DNA from: Nevskia soli DSM 19509
Lineage (GTDB): Bacteria; Pseudomonadota; Gammaproteobacteria; Nevskiales; Nevskiaceae
Reading direction: 5' to 3'
Assembly (NCBI RefSeq): GCF_000711955.1
Contig: NZ_JONR01000008.1
Location: forward strand, 137,576 to 201,575
DNA: 64,000 nucleotides
Position 1 is the stretch's first letter; every line of letters starts with the position of its first letter. Both the position numbers and the translations under genes were made by a program. A model generated the notes under the pieces. That model saw only the letters and a program-made list of their open reading frames with translations, did not search any database and had not been told where the DNA came from. Below are positions 1-6,966 of this stretch, piece by piece.

Positions 1-696
1 CGGTGCCCGTACCCGCCTGGCATAGGTGATCGGCCGGTACAACGGCAGCGTGAGCATCAGCCGGGCGGCGACCAGGTTGCGCCAGGGGGACGGCCCGTCG
101 AGCATCGCCTCGTAGGCCTGTTCCGCGCCCAGCCGGGTCATCAAGGCCGATTCCCCGGGCGCGCCAGCCAGCTTGATGTACTTCGGCGACATCCCGAACA
201 CGGCTCGAATCTGATCCACGAGCCCTGCCGACACCCACCGCAGAACCTGCTTCGGCTCCGCCCTCAACGCCACCGCCAGGCAATCCGAGACGGTGCACTG
301 CGACATGACGGCGGCCAGGTCCGGGCGGCGGGCGCCGACGACTATGGCGTGGCCGCCACCGAAGGAGGTTCCGAACAATGCAATCCGCTTTGCGTCGACT
401 TCCGGACGCGCGGCGACGCAGTCGATGGCCGCGCAGATGTCGTCGAGTTGCCGGCTCACCGAGCACAGGAAACGCGGCACGCCGCCGCTGGCGCCCCAAT
501 GGCGATAATCGAAGCTCAGCATGGCGTAGCCGGCCGCGGTGAACTTTTCCGCATAGGCGGACAGGCGCACCTGCCGGATCGCGCCGATGCCGTGCGCGAC
601 GACGACGCAGGGGTGGGGGCCAGCCCCGGACGGCAGGTACAGCCAGGCCTCGCAGCGGATTCCCCCGGAATTGAACGTCAGATCAAGCCGTTTCAT
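1..696 (-). CDS. Alpha/beta hydrolase, C-terminus cut by the window edge
   Basis: About 232 residues are visible from the ATG at 696 before the frame leaves the window. It reads as a serine hydrolase of the alpha/beta-hydrolase fold: a strand followed by an HG turn (VVVAHGIGAI, residues about 31-40) and a nucleophile elbow GTSFGG with Ser111. The rest of the triad lies partly outside the window. There is no signal peptide or membrane segment, so it is probably a cytoplasmic esterase or acyl hydrolase; the substrate cannot be told. It is divergent from the TetR gene at 781 and shares its short promoter region, so that regulator probably controls it. Confidence 0.8.
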   Translation of the reverse strand, partial: MKRLDLTFNSGGIRCEAWLYLPSGAGPHPCVVVAHGIGAIRQVRLSAYAEKFTAAGYAMLSFDYRHWGASGGVPRFLCSVSRQLDDICAAIDCVAARPEVDAKRIALFGTSFGGGHAIVVGARRPDLAAVMSQCTVSDCLAVALRAEPKQVLRWVSAGLVDQIRAVFGMSPKYIKLAGAPGESALMTRLGAEQAYEAMLDGPSPWRNLVAARLMLTLPLYRPITYARRVRAP

Positions 697-727
697 TCAC
701 AGCGCCTTCGCTCACAATCGACCGCTG

Positions 728-749
728 TATAATCCGAGGAATTCCTCGG
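728..749 (+). promoter_or_regulatory. Promoter -10 and TetR operator palindrome
   Basis: A perfect TATAAT (728-733) is followed at once by the perfect 16-base palindrome CCGAGGAATTCCTCGG (734-749), about 30 bases before the TetR start codon. No clear -35 box is seen. The palindrome lies where the transcription start should be, as expected for an autorepressed TetR gene that also controls the divergent hydrolase. The five T residues that follow make a terminator conceivable, but the palindrome has no loop. Confidence 0.6.
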
Positions 750-780
750 TTTTTGCACTCGCATTCATCAGGGTGGCGTT

Positions 781-1419
781 ATGTCGGCAGCCGATGCCCG
801 TTTTTCCCAGAGAAAGGAGCCGGTACAGGCTCGTTCCAGGCTGACGGTGAGGGCCATCATCGAGGCCACGGCTCAGGTTCTGGTAGCCATCGGCTACGAG
901 CGCGCGACCACCGACGCGATCGCCGCCCGGGCCGGCGTCAGCATCGGAACCCTGTATCAATACTTTCCCAACAAGGAATCGCTGGTTTCTGCGCTGATCA
1001 AGAACCACGTGGACGAGATCATGCGGACAGTGGAAGCGGCGTTGACGGAAGCCGCGGACGCGACGCTCGAATCGGCGCTGCAGCGAATGATTCACGCCGG
1101 CGTGGAGGCCCACCGCGCCGACCCTGCGCTGCACAAGGTTCTGTTCGAGCAAGTCCCGCGCAACAAGTTGCTTGGGAAACATCTGGACACGAGCGGCAAG
1201 CTACAGGCGATGATCCAGGAGTTTCTGCACGGGAAGATGCCCGGACTGCCGCGGGCCCGGATCCGCGTTGTAGCGCTGGTCCTCGAAACCACCATCGAAG
1301 CTCTGACGCATCGAGCGGTAGTCGATGCACCGGATTGGCTGCGCTCCGGGCAGATCGAGACTGAAGCCCTGATGCTGTTGCGCCCATACCTCTTGGAGGC
1401 ATCGCCGCGCCAAAGGTGA
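781..1419 (+). CDS. TetR/AcrR-family transcriptional regulator
   Basis: This 212-residue protein has the TetR N-terminal DNA-binding domain: a first helix at about residues 20-38 and a helix-turn-helix at about 44-63 (TTDAIAARAGVSIGTLYQYF), followed by an all-helical ligand-binding region. The length is normal for the family. The ATG at 781 is the first start downstream of the TATAAT/palindrome pair. It probably represses itself and the divergent hydrolase; the inducer is unknown. Downstream, after a repeat copy, lies a SirB-like membrane gene that need not be related. Confidence 0.88.
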   Translation: MSAADARFSQRKEPVQARSRLTVRAIIEATAQVLVAIGYERATTDAIAARAGVSIGTLYQYFPNKESLVSALIKNHVDEIMRTVEAALTEAADATLESALQRMIHAGVEAHRADPALHKVLFEQVPRNKLLGKHLDTSGKLQAMIQEFLHGKMPGLPRARIRVVALVLETTIEALTHRAVVDAPDWLRSGQIETEALMLLRPYLLEASPRQR

Positions 1420-1501
1420 TGGACCACACGCAATTATGTAGGTCCGGGTCTGTGTGCGGCATTCATTGCGTCGTGGCCTATTGAGAGGGCTACAGTGGTG
1501 T

Positions 1502-1546
1502 GATTTTGGACTGCAACGCAGCGGTAAAATTAGCGTTAACAGGCCC
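1502..1546. repeat. Dispersed intergenic repeat, copy 1
   Basis: The first 20 bases, GATTTTGGACTGCAACGCAG, are identical to the reverse complement of 63932-63951 near the right end. The remaining 25 bases align more weakly but end in the same ACAGGC block. The element sits between the TetR gene and the next gene and encodes nothing. A third, partial copy is at 6911-6942. Confidence 0.6.
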
Positions 1547-1603
1547 TGGTTGAGCGACAGGGCTGTTGCCCGGCTGCCTGGAAACGCGATAATCATCGCG
1601 CCC

Positions 1604-2011
1604 ATGCTGACCCAGCACTATTCCCTCATCCTGCACCTGCACGTCACTTGCGTGATCTTGTCGGGTGCGCTGTTCTCTGCGAGGGGGATCATGCGCATGT
1701 GGGCCGTGCCACTGGCCAATCACCGAATGCTACGCGTGTCGTCGTACCTCATCGATACGACATTGCTCACGGCCGCCATCCTGCTGACGTCGATCATCCG
1801 GCAATACCCGTTGACCAGCGGCTGGCTGACCGTCAAGGTAGCGCTGCTGCTGGTTTACATTGCGCTGGGGTCGCTCGCCCTCAAGCGGGCGCAAACACCC
1901 CGCGCCCGCCTGCTCGCCTTTCTCGGTGCCCTCGCAATCTATGCCTACATCATCAGCGTCGCATTGGCCCACGATCCTTTGGGCGTGTTTCGCCGGTTTG
2001 TCAGCGCCTAG
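1604..2011 (+). CDS. SirB-family integral membrane protein
   Basis: This 135-residue protein consists mostly of four predicted transmembrane segments, with the pattern of the SirB (invasion regulator-like) family: an early His-rich HLHVTCVILSGALF segment, a short charged RMW loop, and ISVALAH near the end. The ATG at 1604 is chosen because the upstream extension of the frame has no membrane or family character. No enzymatic role is known for the family. The stop codon overlaps the convergent HiPIP stop by four bases. Its place beside the denitrification genes may be chance. Confidence 0.7.
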   Translation: MLTQHYSLILHLHVTCVILSGALFSARGIMRMWAVPLANHRMLRVSSYLIDTTLLTAAILLTSIIRQYPLTSGWLTVKVALLLVYIALGSLALKRAQTPRARLLAFLGALAIYAYIISVALAHDPLGVFRRFVSA

Positions 2012-2331
2012 GACTTCGCCGTCCAGGACGTGCACCAGCCTGTCGCCTTGACCGACTTGCCGGGAAACAGCGCGCAGCCGCCTTGGCTGGAACCCGCGGC
2101 GCCCTGGTAGAGCGTGCACGTAGCGCACTTGCTACCCGGTTTGGCGTCCGTTGCCTTGCTGGCATCGCCGACGTACTTCACCGCCTTGGCGGTCGGATCG
2201 TCCGGAGTGACGAGCGGGGCATCGGCGGCAAACGCCGATCCAAGCTGCGCTCCCGCGACCGGGATCAGGGCAAAGCCGACTGCGATGTTCTTGAGCAGTC
2301 GGCGGCGCGATTCGTTTGTGGTCTGTTTCAT
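2008..2331 (-). CDS. hip: High-potential iron-sulfur protein (HiPIP)
   Basis: This is a periplasmic electron carrier with one [4Fe-4S] cluster. The 107-residue precursor starts with a Tat-type signal (SRRRLLKNI, hydrophobic stretch, cleavage near AFA-AD at about 35). The mature part has the HiPIP cysteine spacing C-x2-C-x13-C-x13-C (CATC, GGC, GWC). It is the last gene of the nirK-nirV-sco run, 33 bases after the sco stop. Its context suggests a role in delivering electrons to the nitrite reductase, as an alternative or addition to the cytochrome domain fused to NirK; that role is inference. Confidence 0.92.
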   Translation of the reverse strand: MKQTTNESRRRLLKNIAVGFALIPVAGAQLGSAFAADAPLVTPDDPTAKAVKYVGDASKATDAKPGSKCATCTLYQGAAGSSQGGCALFPGKSVKATGWCTSWTAKS

Positions 2332-2364
2332 ACGGAACTCCTGGGTGAGTAAAAGGTGGCGTCG

Positions 2365-2931
2365 CTACTGCGATTCGCCGGCTGTCGCCAACTGCAGACT
2401 GGCCTGGAATGCATCGTCGCCGACGATCTTCGAGGTTTTTGCCAATACCCTACCCCTGCCATCGAGCAGGGTAATGAGCAGGGAATGGTCGAATTCACCG
2501 CCCGCCTGGCGGCGGTAGCTGATACCGAGCAAGGCGGCGATCCTGCGGGCGTCGGATTCGCCGGCACTCGCAAACATCCATCGGGCTGGATCGGCCCGGT
2601 GCAGGCGGGCAAGGCCGGCAAGTTGTTGCGCCGTATCGCGCGCCTGGTCGAAACTGACCATCAGCACGCGTAGCCGGCCGCGCGCAGCCGGGTCAAGGTG
2701 CGATTCGTAGGCCTGTATTCCGGTGATGAGCATTGGACAGGCAGCCGGGCAGCTGCCGTAAAACATGCTGATCATGACCGGGTATCCTCGATATTGGTCA
2801 AGGCCCGCGGTACCCCCTGCCTGAGTAGTCAGTGCCGCGTTCAACTGGTAGACGGAATCCGGCGGCAGCGCCACTTCACCGGCATCGGCGCTCAGCGCCA
2901 CGATCCACAACATCCAGGCTAGGTATCTCAT
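2365..2931 (-). CDS. SCO1/SenC-family copper chaperone or thiol reductase
   Basis: The 188-residue protein has an N-terminal signal segment and the thioredoxin-like SCO fold. The copper-binding CxxxC is in GSCPAACP (residues about 59-66), and the distal His is in EFDHSLL (about 145-151). SCO proteins load copper into cuproenzymes such as cytochrome oxidase. Here the start codon overlaps the nirV stop by four bases, so the natural client is the NirK copper centre. That client assignment is inferred from gene order. Confidence 0.88.
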   Translation of the reverse strand: MRYLAWMLWIVALSADAGEVALPPDSVYQLNAALTTQAGGTAGLDQYRGYPVMISMFYGSCPAACPMLITGIQAYESHLDPAARGRLRVLMVSFDQARDTAQQLAGLARLHRADPARWMFASAGESDARRIAALLGISYRRQAGGEFDHSLLITLLDGRGRVLAKTSKIVGDDAFQASLQLATAGESQ

Positions 2932-3698
2932 TGGCCGGTTGCCGGCAGATCTTTGGCACAGCGGAAGCCGAGCGAGCGGGTCGTGTCGTTGGGCTTCAGG
3001 CTGCTGAGCATGGCGACTCGCATCAAAACTGCAAAATTCTCCTTTTGCTGCAAGCTGAGCGCGCCGCTACCGCAGAACTTCTGGGCCTCGTCGCTGCTCA
3101 TGAGGGAATTGGCGTCCTGTACCCATTCCCACACCAGGTCGTGCAGGTCGAACAAACCATAGACATCGGTGGCAGACTGCTCCACCGGCCGAAGATCCTT
3201 CCCGGCCGGGCGCGCATACCAATCCAGCAAAGCCTGGCGCCAAGCAGGATCGGCGCGAGCGTCGCGCTCCGTGCGGCTGGCCGCGGCGGCGAGTTCCCAC
3301 TCGTACCAGGTCGGCAGGCGTGCGCCTTCAGCCTCGCAATACGCTTCTGCCGCAAACCAGCTGATTCGCGTCACCGGCTGCTGCGGCTGGGCCGTCGCGC
3401 CCAGTTCGGCGGGCGCCAGCCATTGACCCAGGTAGTCGGCGCCGGCGAACAGCGGCGGCACGACATCGCGGCGCCATTCCGGATAGGCCTTGACGAAGCT
3501 CAGAAATTCTCCATTCGTAACCGGGTGCCGTTGCAGCTGGAAGCCGCGTACAGTCACCGCGGCTGGCTTCACGCCCTGTAGCGCCGATTGAAAGTGCGGA
3601 TTGCCTTCTACCGGGAGATAGGGATTGTCGGCCACGGCGGTTGCGGCGCAGCACATCAGCGCCAGCGCCGCACCACGATCTATCCAGCGCGGCTTCAT
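2928..3698 (-). CDS. nirV: NirV-like formylglycine-generating-enzyme-fold protein
   Basis: This 256-residue exported protein (signal peptide about 1-23) has the FGE/SUMF1 fold with HPVTNGEF, ISWFAAEAYC, RLPTWYEWE and a terminal SLGFRCA block. Such proteins are called NirV when they follow nirK and are known from copper-type denitrifiers, but their exact role is not settled. Its ATG overlaps the nirK stop (ATGA) and its own stop overlaps the sco start, so translation of the three is probably coupled. It is not expected to be a sulfatase activator, because no sulfatase lies nearby. Confidence 0.85.
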   Translation of the reverse strand: MKPRWIDRGAALALMCCAATAVADNPYLPVEGNPHFQSALQGVKPAAVTVRGFQLQRHPVTNGEFLSFVKAYPEWRRDVVPPLFAGADYLGQWLAPAELGATAQPQQPVTRISWFAAEAYCEAEGARLPTWYEWELAAAASRTERDARADPAWRQALLDWYARPAGKDLRPVEQSATDVYGLFDLHDLVWEWVQDANSLMSSDEAQKFCGSGALSLQQKENFAVLMRVAMLSSLKPNDTTRSLGFRCAKDLPATGQ

Positions 3699-5185
3699 CA
3701 GTGCGCCGCGCCCTCGGGCCGTTTGGTGGAACCGCGCAATTCCTTGACCTCGTCCGCGCTCACTGCGTCGCCGCTGTTGCCCCAGCTGTTGCGCACGAAG
3801 GTCAGAATATTGGCCAGCTCGTCGTCGTTAAGCTGGCTCATCGGCGGCATTACCGAGTCGAAGCCGTTGCCGTTGACGGTGATCTTGCCATTCAGGCCGT
3901 TGAGCACGATGCCGATCGCGCGCTTCTTGTCGGCCATCAGGAAGTCGGATCCAGCCAGCGGCGGGAAGACATTGGGCAGGCCCTGGCCGTTGCCCTGGTG
4001 ACAGACAGAGCAGGTGCCGGTAAAGCGTGCCTCGCCGGCCTTGATCTGCTGCTCCTTGGTCAGGGTGCCACTGGCCTCCGCGGCGCGTGCCTCGGTGACC
4101 GGAGCCGGACTTGCGGCCTTGTCGCCCAGGTAGACGGAGTCCACTTCCTTGCCGGAATAGATTGCCTTGTTTTCCGGACCTGTGGCCTTGAGTATCGCCA
4201 GCGCGCCCTTGTTGAAGGCGCGGAAGATGGAATGATCGACCAGCACGTAGCTGCCGGGGACCGCCAGGTGGAATTCGACGATGGCGGCGCCACCGGACGG
4301 AATCAGCGTGGTCTGTACGTTTTCCTGCTCGTGCACGCCGCCTTCGTAGCGCACGCGGTCGAAGATCGCACCGATGACGTGGAAGCTGCTGACGAGGTTG
4401 GGTCCGCCGTTGCCGACGAACAGGCGCACCGTCTCGCCGACCTTCGCCTTCAGGGCATTATCACCGACCAGCGCCCCTTCGGAGCCGTTGAACAGCACGT
4501 AAGTCGGCTTCTCGTCGATGGCCTTCTGCATATCGAAATCCTGGTGGCCGTGCTCGCGATACTTGCCCACCGTATAGAAGTCTCCCTGCATCACGTAATA
4601 CTCGTGGTCCACCGGCTTCATGCCTTCGGGCGGCTCGACCAGCATCAGGCCATACATGCCATTGGCGACATGCATCCCCACCGGTGCGGTAGCGCAGTGG
4701 TATACATAAATGCCCTGGTTGAGCGCCTTGAAGGTGAACTGGGACTCGTGTCCCGGTGCAGTGAAGCTGGAAGCCGCGCCGCCGCCCGGTCCGGTGACGC
4801 CGTGCAGGTCGATGTTGTGCGGCATCTTGTTGTCGGGGTGGTTCTTCAGGTGGAACTCCACCGTATCGCCCTGGCGTACGCGGATGAAGTTGCCCGGAAC
4901 GGTGCCGCCGAAGGTCCAGAAGGTGTAGCTGACACCTTCGGAGATTTCCTTCTCGATCTCGCGCACTTCCAGCTCGACAATGACCTTGGCCGGATGATTG
5001 CGATGGACCGGGGGCGGCACCATCGGCGGACTGGTCAGCACGGCGTGGATGGGTTCGCCTTGCGGTGGTCCGAAGTCCCCGTGAGTGCCACCGGTTGACT
5101 TGGTGGTGGCGGCAATGGCAGTGAATACCCACGCCCCGGCAAGGCAGGAGGCAAGGACCGCCATGCTTGATCTTGTTCTTTTCAT
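3698..5185 (-). CDS. nirK: Copper nitrite reductase with fused C-terminal cytochrome c
   Basis: It reduces nitrite to nitric oxide in the periplasm. After a signal peptide (about 1-25) come two cupredoxin domains. Type 1 copper ligands are His123, Cys164, His172 and Met177; type 2 ligands are His128, His163 and His318; the catalytic Asp126 and His269 are present. A linker at about 350-380 leads to a class I cytochrome c domain with CSVCH (392-396) and a likely Met ligand in MPPM (446-449). At 495 residues it is longer than two-domain NirK, matching the three-domain type known from Ralstonia pickettii. It leads the operon with nirV, sco and hip and lies behind an FNR-type box. Confidence 0.96.
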   Translation of the reverse strand: MKRTRSSMAVLASCLAGAWVFTAIAATTKSTGGTHGDFGPPQGEPIHAVLTSPPMVPPPVHRNHPAKVIVELEVREIEKEISEGVSYTFWTFGGTVPGNFIRVRQGDTVEFHLKNHPDNKMPHNIDLHGVTGPGGGAASSFTAPGHESQFTFKALNQGIYVYHCATAPVGMHVANGMYGLMLVEPPEGMKPVDHEYYVMQGDFYTVGKYREHGHQDFDMQKAIDEKPTYVLFNGSEGALVGDNALKAKVGETVRLFVGNGGPNLVSSFHVIGAIFDRVRYEGGVHEQENVQTTLIPSGGAAIVEFHLAVPGSYVLVDHSIFRAFNKGALAILKATGPENKAIYSGKEVDSVYLGDKAASPAPVTEARAAEASGTLTKEQQIKAGEARFTGTCSVCHQGNGQGLPNVFPPLAGSDFLMADKKRAIGIVLNGLNGKITVNGNGFDSVMPPMSQLNDDELANILTFVRNSWGNSGDAVSADEVKELRGSTKRPEGAAH

Positions 5186-5235
5186 TTCGTTTCCTCACAG
5201 GCACGTGGCACAGCTTCAGATGGTATACATTAACT

Positions 5236-5252
5236 TGGTATTTTTGATACCA
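5236..5252. promoter_or_regulatory. Inverted repeat in the nirK promoter, possible repressor site
   Basis: A perfect inverted repeat, TGGTAT-N5-ATACCA, lies between the FNR-type box and the nirK start, and a third TGGTAT half-site occurs at 5221. If the FNR box acts at about -41.5, the repeat covers the -16 to -32 region of nirK, a good place for a repressor. An NO-sensing repressor such as NsrR is a candidate by context, but the sequence is not a clear NsrR consensus. Confidence 0.45.
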
Positions 5253-5254
5253 CT

Positions 5255-5268
5255 TTGATCTGGATCAA
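5255..5268. promoter_or_regulatory. FNR/ANR/DNR-type box between nirK and nnrS
   Basis: TTGATCTGGATCAA matches the TTGAT-N4-ATCAA consensus perfectly. Its centre is 76 bases from the nirK ATG and 138 bases from the chosen nnrS ATG. A class II position (-41.5) gives starts near 5220 for nirK and near 5303 for nnrS. It could drive both genes when oxygen is low or nitric oxide is present. Three relatives of this box occur in the window. Confidence 0.85.
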
Positions 5269-5399
5269 CCCGGTCTCGGGCAAGGCACCCGAAGATGCCT
5301 CGTGCGGGCACGCTGGTTCGTTGGTTCATGCGCATCAAGTCGACCCGTAGATTGCCGGCCCAGGTTCTGGCCAATTCCATCCATTTTTTTCGAGCGCCG

Positions 5400-6560
5400 A
5401 TGTCCGCCCCGTCCCTTGCATCCAGTCCCCTGCGTGGTACCCAGCCCGTCCACCCGTTTCGGCCGCTGTTCCTGGCTGCCAGCGCGGCATCGAGCCTGGG
5501 CCTGCTGCTTTGGGGGGCCTTTCTGCACCTGGGATTTCTGCCGCAGGGTCCCCTGCCGCCCATCCTGTGGCATGGCCACGCCATGCTGTTCGGCTTTGCC
5601 GGCGCGCTCGTTGGCGGATTTCTGCTGACCGCGGCCGGCAACTGGACCGGTCGCCCGACCGCCGGCAAGCCTGCGCTCGGCGCGCTGTGCGCCGCCTGGC
5701 TGCTTGCGCAAATCGCGCTCCTTGCTCCCGTAGCAATATGGATCGGAGCCGGATTCGAGCTTGCTTATCTGCTCGGACTGGCCGTGCTGCTCGCCCGCGT
5801 CGTCATCGCCACGCGCAACCGGCGCAATTATTTCGTGATTGGCTTGTTGCTGGCATACGCCGCGCTCGATCTGACGTTCTTCATCGGTGCCTCCCGCGAC
5901 CAGGCGCTGGCTGCGCAAGCCTTGTTTTGGACGGTGGATTGGCTGTCGCTGCTGATGCTGGTGATCGGTGGCCGGGTCATTCCGTTCTTTACCGGCCGAC
6001 GGATGCCACAGGTCAAGGCAGTCGACTACAAGTTGCTTGCGGGAATCGTAAACGTCAGTGCGGCGCTGGCGCTGACCTTCGACATCGTGGCATTGGCGCC
6101 GCAACTGCGTGGCGGATTGTGGCTGTCTTTGGCGGTACTGACTCTGGTCAGGATGCTGTGCTGGCGCGGCTGGCGTACCGGCAGCGAGCCGATGCTCTGG
6201 TCGCTGCACCTGGGCTACGCCTGGCTGGCGATCGGCATGGCATTGCGTGGCATGGCACTACTCGGGATCTGGTCGCAATCGGAGACCACCGCAATGCATG
6301 GCATCACCGTTGGTGCATTGGGGACCTTATCGCTTGCCATGATGACGCGCGTCGCCCAAGGTCATGGCGGCGCGACGATCCGCGCCAGCCGCTGGTTGGC
6401 ACTCGCCTTTGTTCTGCCGAGCATCGCCGCTTTACTGCGTCTGGCTGGGCCGCCGGTGTTGTGGACGACGGCGGCCACTCTTTGGACTTTGGCTTTCCTG
6501 ATCTACCTGTTCAATCTGGGGCCGCTGCTGGTGCGTGGCCGTCCACCAGCAGGCGAGTAA
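5400..6560 (+). CDS. nnrS: NnrS-family heme/copper membrane protein
   Basis: The 386-residue protein has about 12 transmembrane segments and the NnrS hallmarks: HPFRPLFLAA near the N-terminus, WHGHAMLFGFAGALVGGFLL, GGRVIPFFT and MMTRVAQGH. NnrS proteins bind heme and copper and are linked to protection from nitric oxide stress. The ATG at 5400 is preferred over in-frame starts at 5295 and 5328, because the conserved HPFRPLF follows closely and the start predicted from the FNR box lies near 5303. It is divergent from nirK and shares its box. Confidence 0.92.
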   Translation: MSAPSLASSPLRGTQPVHPFRPLFLAASAASSLGLLLWGAFLHLGFLPQGPLPPILWHGHAMLFGFAGALVGGFLLTAAGNWTGRPTAGKPALGALCAAWLLAQIALLAPVAIWIGAGFELAYLLGLAVLLARVVIATRNRRNYFVIGLLLAYAALDLTFFIGASRDQALAAQALFWTVDWLSLLMLVIGGRVIPFFTGRRMPQVKAVDYKLLAGIVNVSAALALTFDIVALAPQLRGGLWLSLAVLTLVRMLCWRGWRTGSEPMLWSLHLGYAWLAIGMALRGMALLGIWSQSETTAMHGITVGALGTLSLAMMTRVAQGHGGATIRASRWLALAFVLPSIAALLRLAGPPVLWTTAATLWTLAFLIYLFNLGPLLVRGRPPAGE

Positions 6561-6966
6561 ATCCAGGTTCCTGACCTCGGTATTGACCCGAAGGTCGGTA
6601 CTGGCCATCTCGCAAGGTATCGGCCATGCCCGTGGTCAACCGGCTGGGCCAGGCCCGCATAGTCGGCTGATCGTCATTGAAGACCTGCTGCAAGGACGAT
6701 TGAAGGACTTGCAGGAGGAGCGCGATTGTGAGCGGATCCTCAAGATCGAGCGTCTCATCCCGACAGCGCGCAACCTGACTGCGTAGTTTCAAGCGAATAG
6801 GATTAATTCGCACATGCCGCTTTTCGGTCGAGGGTTGCGCGCGCAATGCCATCTCTCACCCCGCTCCCCATCTGCGCAGCGCGCGGCACGCTTGCTGAAA
6901 TGACCGCCGTCGCAGGCGCGATTCATTCTGTTACAGACTCTTGGCGATGGAGCCAACGGGCGCTGC
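6561..6966. other. Intergenic region with no supported gene
   Basis: Short frames on both strands lack ribosome binding sites and recognisable protein character. The only structured element seen is the repeat copy at 6911-6942, close to the 3' end of the pyruvate-kinase-like gene. Confidence 0.5.
6911..6942. repeat. Dispersed intergenic repeat, copy 2 (partial)
   Basis: Thirty of 32 bases match the reverse complement of the right-end copy (63905-63936 side), including the core ATTCATTCTGTTACAG. The 5' part with GATTTTGGACTGCAA is missing here. Confidence 0.65.

Noticed and set aside
5295..5399. N-terminal extension of nnrS from the ATG at 5295
   Set aside because: It would start upstream of the transcription start predicted from the FNR box, and the extra residues have no NnrS character.
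6511..6852. A 113-codon minus-strand frame between nnrS and the pyruvate-kinase-like gene
   Set aside because: It overlaps the nnrS 3' end, has no ribosome binding site and shows no recognisable domain.
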